64,000 nt of DNA, taken from contig NZ_QFFJ01000002.1 of the NCBI RefSeq assembly GCF_003308995.1, forward strand, positions 1,054,001 through 1,118,000, read 5' to 3'. Below are positions 62,817 through 64,000 of the stretch, piece by piece (position 1 is the stretch's first letter; each line of letters opens with the position of its first letter). A model generated the notes under the pieces. It saw nothing but the letters and a program-made list of their open reading frames with translations. It searched no databases and had not been told where the DNA came from. The position numbers and the translations under genes are program-made. The stretch is from Chitinophaga flava. GTDB lineage: Bacteria; Bacteroidota; Bacteroidia; Chitinophagales; Chitinophagaceae.

Positions 62817-64000
62817 TTAATCTTTCCATGCGGGTATACGAATGAAACTATCGTTACGCCACTGGATATGTACCGGCTCTCCGGCATCTGCAACGGTTTC
62901 TTCACTCACCTTTTTACCACTGCCATAATTGATTTCTTCAAAAGGATTTTTGTTGATGTTGATGACCACCACCAGCCGACTACCTTTGCTGATTTTTTTG
63001 CTGATCATACGGGTATTACTAAACGAAATAGTACTGACAGCTCCTGGTACCAGCAACTGCCGTTTTTCAGGATCAGCGGCATAACTGGCACGACCCAGAT
63101 AATAAGACAGCTGGAAGTACCGTCCATCGGGCAACTGCTCATACAGATCTATGCCGATGTCCACATCTTTTTTATTGACAACCGCCTGCAACCGGCCCAG
63201 GAAAGAGCCATTGATATTTACAGCCTGTGTAAATGGCTCACTCACAAACACACTGCCGTTGCTGGTATTGATATCAGAGGTTATCAGCCTTGAAAGAATA
63301 TAGTTGCTGGTAAATCCGCCCGCTCTGTCGGAAAGATCCACCTGCCTGCTTACAAAGCCTGTGCTGACAGGCGGTTGAAGAGACAGCCGCTGCTGATCAA
63401 GATAAAACGTTAGCGTATCATTGTTCATCTTTTCAAGAGAAGACACGTGTTTCCATTGATTGGTCCCCATTACCTGATAGTTGATTTTATCCTGCAACAA
63501 AGCCGGTTTTTTACCACCTTTTAAAATATAATCAAACCATTGGTAGATAAGTTGATGGATGCTGAGATGGGCCACTGCATCTGTTTTATAGCCATTCAGA
63601 TAAGGTGCAGGCACATGCTGGCAACCTAAATGATCGAAGGGGCCGATAACGAGATAGTGATCAGCAGCGGAGTTATACCGATAATGTTCGCGGAGATAAT
63701 ACATGGCGCCGATCTGCGCACCATCAAAATAGCCGGTAGTACTCAATACGGGAATATGGATGCGGGAAAAATCTTCGCGGTAAGTGGTCATGTTTTGCCA
63801 GTACTGATCATAAGCCGGATGTTCCAGCCAGCGCTGGAATACAGGATTGGGCTGTCCATCTGTACTATCGAGTGTACGATAGGCTGCACCGCTGTGGTAC
63901 CAACGGAACTGCATCCCGCGCCAGCGCTGCTGATCATAGTAGGTAACGTTGTCGAGGAATTTATTGTTGGTGACATAAGGAATCCACGGATATACGAAAC
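62817..64000 (-). CDS. CocE/NonD (X-Pro dipeptidyl-peptidase-like) hydrolase, C-terminal part
   Basis: The visible 394 residues are the C-terminal part of an S15-like alpha/beta hydrolase; the frame is open to the window edge at 64000, so the N-terminus with the nucleophilic Ser is outside. Seen are VLSTTGYFDGAQIGAM, holding the catalytic Asp, VIGPFDHLGCQ with the catalytic His, and the C-terminal jelly-roll domain (LTFYLDQQRLSLQPP through FSNTRMISKKISKGSRLVVVININKNP). Substrates of the family are acyl esters, amides or N-terminal dipeptides; this member cannot be told apart here. Confidence 0.85.
   Translation of the reverse strand, partial: FVYPWIPYVTNNKFLDNVTYYDQQRWRGMQFRWYHSGAAYRTLDSTDGQPNPVFQRWLEHPAYDQYWQNMTTYREDFSRIHIPVLSTTGYFDGAQIGAMYYLREHYRYNSAADHYLVIGPFDHLGCQHVPAPYLNGYKTDAVAHLSIHQLIYQWFDYILKGGKKPALLQDKINYQVMGTNQWKHVSSLEKMNNDTLTFYLDQQRLSLQPPVSTGFVSRQVDLSDRAGGFTSNYILSRLITSDINTSNGSVFVSEPFTQAVNINGSFLGRLQAVVNKKDVDIGIDLYEQLPDGRYFQLSYYLGRASYAADPEKRQLLVPGAVSTISFSNTRMISKKISKGSRLVVVININKNPFEEINYGSGKKVSEETVADAGEPVHIQWRNDSFIRIPAWKD

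Noticed and set aside
1..64000. tRNA, rRNA and complete IS elements.
   Set aside because: I looked for tRNA-like cloverleaf arms, CCA-proximal T-arms (GGTTCGAATCC type), rRNA signatures and transposase motifs, and found none that were convincing. A tRNAscan-SE and ISfinder run would be decisive.

Overview
The window looks like a chromosomal segment of a Bacteroidota soil or rhizosphere bacterium, most likely Chitinophaga or a close relative. The reasons are two SusC/SusD loci with ECF-sigma/FecR switches, many DUF-type SusCD lipoproteins, Bacteroidota promoter motifs (-7 TAnnTTTG, -33 TTG/TTTG), a bacterial terpene synthase, and moderately high GC for the phylum. The genus is inferred; no marker gene is present.

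Layout. 1-3020: 5' part of an ABC ATPase with a small exported protein, then a hybrid histidine kinase. 3068-4027: class I terpene synthase. 4489-11252: compact subtype I-B CRISPR interference operon (cas6-cas8-cas7-cas5-cas3) with no cas1/cas2/cas4; decayed repeat-like units follow cas3 and the first overlaps its stop codon. 11410-16577: FAD/Fe-S dehydrogenase of D-lactate/glycolate type and an outer-membrane barrel protein, then a long imperfect palindrome. 16752-23655: TetR-TolC-HlyD-two ATPases-two permeases efflux operon with two matching 29-bp candidate operators. 23652-24634: 2OG-Fe(II) oxygenase coupled to a small Ada-type protein. 24817-27224: TsdA-like diheme cytochrome, DsrE-like protein and solute-binding protein. 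27410-28333: leucine-repeat-like protein.

28361-39050: first SusCD locus (ECF sigma, FecR, SusC, SusD, DUF4843, PKD-like lipoprotein, TlpA thioredoxin). 39105-39980: imine-reductase-like NAD(P) oxidoreductase. 40371-45228: iron-type operon (TonB receptor, DUF4374, PepSY membrane protein). 45314-48340: divergent pair of a caspase-fold protease-like protein and a nucleoside-phosphorylase-fold protein. 48428-58905 (minus strand): second SusCD locus (ECF sigma, FecR, SusC, SusD, DUF4959/DUF5000-type, DUF4998, DUF4855). 58906-60931: AT-richer patch with a small unknown gene and an erythromycin-esterase-like enzyme. 60962-62669: tandem paralogous lipoproteins. 62817-64000: C-terminal part of a CocE/NonD (S15-like) hydrolase.

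The most interesting unannotated signal is shared by the two SusCD loci. Each FecR-SusC gap holds a 27-nt hairpin of identical geometry with compensatory base changes and a common TTGCGA loop. Read antisense to susC it is a perfect intrinsic terminator (T8 and T5). An antisense TAnnTTTG box starts exactly opposite the first base of both susC start codons. Together these predict two antisense RNAs of about 95-100 nt covering the susC leaders, comparable to the DonS RNAs of Bacteroides fragilis. Next in interest are the caspase-like/phosphorylase-like pair and the adaptation-less I-B cassette with its relic repeats.
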